NCBI GenBank assembly: GCA_038373885.1
Contig: JAWZYV010013009.1
Location: 1 to 64,000 of the forward strand
Direction of reading: 5' to 3'
Source of the DNA: Cheiracanthium punctorium
Lineage: Eukaryota > Arthropoda > Arachnida > Araneae > Cheiracanthiidae
DNA length: 64,000 nt
Shown here: positions 59,400-64,000 of the stretch, one piece after another
Numbering within the stretch: the stretch's first letter is position 1
Layout: each line of letters begins with the position of its first letter
Notes under the pieces: model-generated
Told to the model about the DNA's origin: nothing
Seen by the model: the letters and a program-made list of their open reading frames with translations, nothing else
The model's database searches: none
Program-made: the position numbers and the translations under genes

Positions 59400-59823
59400 C
59401 AAAATAAGAAGTTCTTTTATCCTCATTTAAATATTAATTTTCAAACAATTTACAAAAAAAAAAGTATTTCTAGTTACCTTTAATGATTCATCCAATCTAT
59501 ACAAAAAACATAATAACAACTCTTAGCTGTTCTATTTTTCTTACATTTTTTATCAGTCGTTGCCACTCATTTTTAAAGAAAGTATATTCAATTCATCTGA
59601 CTCCATGGCAACCTGGAACCATGGAGTCTGTTACATTTTTTTGGGTCACGTATTTAATATTTAATGAGATCTAGCAGTGCCAGAAAAAAAAAAAAAAACC
59701 ACAACACCTTTGAGAAATAATATATATGATTTGTTTTTTATTTTTTTTTTATTAACAAAAAGATTTTTTCCGAATTTTTGCATATTTTTCTTCAAAAGTA
59801 GATATTATAAGCTTTAACTGGGG

Positions 59824-59861
<38 letters not shown>

Positions 59862-61280
59862 GTATTTAATGAGATCTAGACGCGCCAGAAAAAAAAACAC
59901 CTTTGAGAAACAATATATATGATTTTTCGAAATTTTCAATACATTACAGGATTTTCCGAAAAGTTTCTCCCTTCGACTACTAGAGGGACGAATTCAAGAA
60001 ATTCGCAATTGTTGCTTTCACACTGACCTGGTGACACCTTCTGTTTTACTCATTTTGAAGTCAATATCGAGAAAAATTCTGTCGAAATTGAGATTTTAAA
60101 AGCGGTTCATGGCTATTAACGGTTGTTAAATAGTATAATCATCTGATATTTTACCGAATAAAACTTGCCTTGGAAATCTTTTAAAGCTAAAGAATTATAT
60201 CCTAAAATTTTTTACAGCTCTTTAAAAAAATACGTTGGAAAAAGAAAATGTGGTTGACATGCAGTTCTGCGACACGTACAACTGAGGCGTAGATCAAAAT
60301 CTTTGTATGAGATTTGAATTTAATTAATTTTTCCTTCAAACATTCTTGTATTGTGTTTAATTAGAGCGAAAAAAAGCGCGGAGAGAACTGTTCGGTTAAT
60401 TAAAGTAAGCTAAAATATTTTATTAAATCATCGATAAAAATAAATGAATTTTTTTAATGGTTTCCATGTGAATCAAATGTACTGTCTTATATTTTCAATA
60501 ATTGGGGCTCCGTTAGAAAATAAAAGGGAATGCTAGATATTTTTTCGTTGCATATTGAAATTTCTTATTCTGTTTTTTTTTAACACTCTATTAATTTTAC
60601 TTAATTTTTTTAATGCATAGTCCTGTTTTTTAAGTAGCTTAGAATAACCATTTATGGAGACCTTGGCAAAACCTGACAGATAAAAGTAATTAAAAAACAA
60701 TAATTGGATTTGAGTAACATTCTCTTTAAATTTACAATCAGATAGCCTATTTGAAAAAAAAAAAAATATAGTTTTCAAAAATTTACTTTGAAGACGTTAT
60801 ACCAAACTTTAACTTTGCATGGTACATATAGAATATTATTTTCTCAAATGCATTTTTTTTTAAATAGGAGAAGTTTGAAATTCACCATCGTCATTCAAAG
60901 AGAATATTTTTTGAAGGCTATTATTGCCCTTAGAATTTAAAGTATCCACATTGTGCAATTATGCAGTATTAATTTTATTATTTGTACGTGTAAAAGTCAG
61001 TAGCGTATCTCTAATTTACCTTAAGTAAAGAAGCTTTTTTATTCGAAAACGGCGACTCGATTATTTAAAACTTAATTGACTACTTTCAATCGATTTTACT
61101 CAACATGCTGAAGACAGTATATGGCATTCCATTGACAAACAGGACAGCTCGTATTTTATACATATTGTGTGATTACAAACAGCTTTATTCATTTTTAGAA
61201 TTTGTCGTGAACGACACTAGAAAGAAAAGAGAAGCCGTAGATATATTTTTATACTTCACTTTTTAATGTATTCTTTTAAG
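59400..61280. other. AT-rich spacer with a tandem duplication
   Basis: A ~200-bp segment is duplicated: GTATTTAATGAGATCTAG with CCTTTGAGAAA and ATATATATGATTT occurs near 59650-59735 and again near 59860-59930, separated by a long A-tract. Apart from that I see no gene. Confidence 0.5.
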
Positions 61281-61764
61281 AGCATTTGATTACAGAACTG
61301 CATTCAATTCTGGAATGCATTTTTTACAGTGCATAATGGGTTTACAAGGGTGGCCAGAAAACTGCAGCCGATTCTGGTCGCTCGCTCGAGATGTCATACC
61401 TAGAAACCAATTACGTGATAAACAGAGCACCAATTCAGCGCCATAGTTAGGGTCATCATTATTATGTTTATCAGGAGAAGTTGAAAGCCGTCCCAACTAT
61501 GCCATAATTGAAACAGATTCACAACTTTTACGATGTTTGAAAATTCAAAATATTAATAAAGTTCTGACCATTGAATCGATTGGCTTATGAATTTGCACAA
61601 ATACGTAAAAAAAAGTAGCAAAATACACTATTTTAAAAACCTGAAAATAGGGATTTTTAACTTTAAAAAAATTGCTGTAGGAGAGTTAGAAAGTTGTAAT
61701 AGACAGCCGAGAAAGTTCAGATTTCCTTCCAGGCATTTTGAATTCAGTCAAAATAAGTTGAACA

Positions 61765-61850
61765 AATACCACTAAAAAGCCCGGAGTTTGAACTCGGGAC
61801 AAAATTGAGATACTTAGCGCATTACAACTGTGCCAAGAATATTGTTAGTA
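61765..61850 (-). repeat. tRNA-derived pseudogene or SINE head
   Basis: On the minus strand TTGGCACAGTTGTAATGCGC (A-box-like) is followed by GAGTTCAAACTCCGGGC, a B box with its T-arm. The anticodon arm is degenerate. It is not a functional tRNA gene. Confidence 0.5.
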
Positions 61851-61960
61851 AATTATGTCCGAAATACAGTGCCCGGGCATGGGGATCGCCCGAACGAGTG
61901 AACCCAGTCAAACGAATCTTTAAATCGATCTGTCTCTAATGGTCACCGCAATATCTTATA

Positions 61961-62486
61961 CAGGGCGTATCACAATTCTCTTCTGGGTTCGGAAGACTTA
62001 TAAAAAATAATTGATTACCAATACAGCAACAAAGTTGACTTTAGTAAAGAAAGAAATATTACAGGTTTTGTTTCCCAATTAATGAGCTTCCTCGTAGTTG
62101 GATTAGTCGAGTTTCTGACAACTACAATCCGTGGCCATGTAGCTCTCCAGACCTAACTCCATGCGATTCTCTCTTTTTTTTTTTATGGGGTCACATAAAA
62201 GATCGTGTGTTCATACCCCCTATGCCACATGATTTAAAAGATTTGCGCCAAAGGATCACAACCACATTCGCTACCATTGATTGGGACATGGGGAGGGAAG
62301 AATTTGACTTCCGACTTGATATCTGCCGCATCACGAAAGGTTCATATGTTGAACATTTATGAAACAAAACTTGTAACATTTCTTTATCCAATAAAGTCAA
62401 CTTTGTTGCTGTATTAATAATATATATATATATATATATATACTTATAAGCCTTCCAAACCCAGGAGGGACTTGTGACACATCCTG
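61961..62486 (+). mobile_element. mariner-type element, internally deleted (526 bp)
   Basis: The ends CAGGGCGTATCACAATTCTC and CAGGATGTGTCACAAGTCCC are inverted and flanked by TA. A second, inner inverted pair containing ATACAGCAACAAAGTTGACT extends the similarity of the two ends to about 150 bp. The coding relic inside reads on the + strand. Confidence 0.9.
62083..62362 (+). pseudogene. mariner-family transposase C-terminal relic
   Basis: The + strand reads WISRVSDNYNPWPCSSPDLT, then PCDSLFFFLWGHIKDRVFIP. PHDLKDLRQRITTTFATIDW and MGREEFDFRLDICRITKGSY follow, ending in VEHL and a stop. The SPDLTPCDFFLWG motif marks the C-terminal catalytic part of arthropod mariner/Tc-type transposases. A T-run inserts extra Phe codons, and the N-terminal two thirds are deleted. 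The stop codon is at 62360-62362. Confidence 0.85.
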
Positions 62487-62679
62487 TATTATTACATGAT
62501 ACTTGGGGAAATCATACGCGGAGCGTGATGTTATAAGTCTTGTAGTCTTTTCAAATAAACGGGTTATCTAAGGCAAAAGGCTTTTAAACCATCTATTCTC
62601 AGAGAAAATCAACGCAAAGCGATATGGCTTTCAATTCTGCTATGAGAATTCAACCTACTGCTATGAAACTGAACTGAAC

Positions 62680-63110
62680 TGAACTGCTTGGGCATGGTCT
62701 GGTAGTGATCTTGAATGAACGAACAGAGACAAACGAATCTTTTGAATGATCCGCATTTAATGGTCGCCGCAATATCTTAATACTTGATACCCGGAGAACG
62801 TAGCGTGATGTTGTACAACCTATAATCTTTTCAAATAAGCCGACCAGGAATGTTATGTAGTGGTTAGAGAGCCATTCTACCACTCCACAGGCTTGGGTTC
62901 GATTCCTGGCTCGGGCTCGGGTGTTATTACGTCCATCCTTTCCTAGGAGGCAACGTTGGCCTACCTATTAGCTGCCTCCATAATAAAGAGACCAGTAATT
63001 CCGGCCTTGGTAATAGCCAATCCCTATAAATGGTAGGTGCTCACTATTAAAAAAAAATCTTATCAAATAAACGGGATATATAACGTAAAAAGGCTTTTAA
63101 ACTGAATTGG
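62680..63110 (+). repeat. Tandem repeat copy B, split by a SINE
   Basis: Same order of blocks as copy A: CAAACGAATCTTT, ATGGTCGCCGCAATATCTTA, GCGTGATGTTGTA, TCTTTTCAAATAA, and after the SINE ACGGGATATATAAC and AAAGGCTTTTAAAC. Confidence 0.75.
62839..63058 (+). mobile_element. tRNA-derived SINE, 220 bp
   Basis: A 12-bp target duplication, CTTTTCAAATAA (62827-62838) and CTTATCAAATAA (63059-63070), flanks it. The head has TAGTGGTTAGAGAG (A-box-like, near 62859) and GGTTCGATTCC (perfect B box, near 62896). The body includes a GCCTACCTATTAGCTGCCTC block, and the tail is an A-run. Such SINEs are transcribed by RNA polymerase III and moved by a LINE. Confidence 0.88.
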
Positions 63111-63119
63111 TAGTTCCTG

Positions 63120-64000
63120 AGATGAGCATGCTCAGACAACAAACAAACAAACAAAATCCTTCAACTCCATGCATTGGTATAGATAGATAGCCCTGAAATA
63201 CTTCTAATTTTATATAGACAAAAAATGGTTCTCAACGGCTATCCCTTTGCATTTTCCACTAGGGCGAAGAATGTGAAGAGAACTGCAAAGCAATCATGAA
63301 TCACTGAGATATGAGTATAGTGGACCCGGCGAATGCGCTTTCTTCGCCCTCTGGGGCTTTCTGCAGCTCGGAAATGGGGGTGCATTAGTGTTCCTCTATA
63401 AGTTATGAGACTTCAAAGACAAGCTTGAAATAGCAAGCGACGTACGTATATGAAATACGGAGTGACGTTGAAGATGGATTGAACCCCGAGTTCTAAGAGT
63501 CTACAGTCTAATGCGTGGCCTGATATTGTATTATGTTATGGAGTTTTGGAACACTTTAGCTAACACTAACCTCTATGCAGGACATTATTTTATGAAGCGG
63601 TAAAGTAGCAAAACACCGTATTTTCCGCATTTTATTGTTGCCATTATAACAAGTGTATGATTACCAAGATCATGTAATAGATTGCTATGAAAACTTTTAA
63701 ATGCAGTCAAATGTTCATTGCTCTTAATTGAGCATGCCAATTACATAAGTGCACCTGCGGAGGGGGGGGGTGTTTAATCTTCATGGGGGTCCATAAGATT
63801 GTTTGCAGGCGAAGGGGGGCAATCAGGGGTCCTGACTCAGAAAGATAATTATATTTTAGCGTTGAACCACTTCTACGTCAGATCAGTACCTGCATCATTA
63901 TGGTGAAATATATCTTTTCCTAAGAGCTGGGTGGGTGGGGGGACGGCCCCTCCCTGTCAATAGGTATATGGCATAGGTAATATGGTCGCCCATGTGAATC
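63120..64000. other. Right edge, no gene supported
   Basis: A CAAACAAACAAACAAA run at 63140-63156 is a frequent repeat end in arthropods. Near 63470-63530 the minus strand has GGGGTTCAATCC, a B-box-like word, which may be another SINE head. G-rich runs occur at 63760 and 63930. Confidence 0.35.

Larger units (their letters stand above)
61868..62600 (+). repeat. Tandem repeat copy A, split by a mariner relic
   Basis: The block around CAAACGAATCTTT, ATGGTCACCGCAATATCTTA, then GCGTGATGTTATA and CTTTTCAAATAAACGGG is repeated in the same order at 62680-63110. The mariner relic sits at the AATATCTTA point. Confidence 0.75.

Noticed and set aside
61290..61496. A LINE-like or 2A-like phrase (LLCLSGEVES) read on the + strand
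   Set aside because: Only a few residues fit and there is a stop just before; too little to support a LINE ORF.

Overview
This window looks like nuclear DNA of an AT-rich animal genome, most likely an arthropod. I lean to a chelicerate such as a spider, because of the mix of Penelope-like, Merlin, Tigger, mariner and hAT relics, but that is an inference. There are no operons, no rRNA and no intact tRNA genes, and almost every long reading frame is a shadow or a transposon relic. Two host-type genes can be supported, both on the minus strand. The first is a spliced centrin (EF-hand) gene with four coding exons at 36889-37038, 27479-27560, 24598-24782 and 15168-15257. The exon phases join exactly, and the protein ends with a normal centrin C-terminus and stop. 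Only the very short first coding exon with the ATG is missing. The second is the first coding exon of a THAP zinc-finger protein at 47014-47251.

Layout: 1-5130 holds diverged tandem repeats. 5640-8080 has a T-rich tract, a hammerhead-like motif and a minus-strand Penelope-like element (RT plus GIY-YIG). 9155-10492 is a 1338-bp TA-flanked element with 57-bp inverted ends. 10698-13426 is a hAT-like element carrying a perfect 52-bp palindrome. 13430-15167 is the 3' region of centrin. 15258-24597 is centrin intron 3, which carries a short Penelope-like relic and a three-level nest of inverted-repeat elements. 24783-27478 is intron 2. 27561-36888 is intron 1, with a Tigger relic and a 3967-bp hAT-like element (8-bp target duplication) that contains a solo LTR and another hAT relic.

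37040-47000 holds a coding relic, a dispersed repeat, a Merlin transposase pseudogene and a 2463-bp pogo/Tigger element. 47014-47700 is the THAP exon and its upstream region. 47774-51698 has a Harbinger-like element interrupted by a CCCAGATAGCAC-type element, with a second, inverted copy of the latter nearby. 52988-54442 is a giant foldback element whose arms fill nearly its whole length. 56081-59384 is a hAT element with a perfect 8-bp duplication and a nested piggyBac-type element. 61860-63110 is a tandem repeat in which one copy is split by a mariner relic and the other by a tRNA-derived SINE.

The clearest unexplained structures are the recurring hammerhead-like folds at the ends of Penelope relics, often beside inverted tails, the long foldback with CTCF-like sites in both arms, and the depth of nesting inside the centrin introns. 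I found no evidence for a new multi-gene system.
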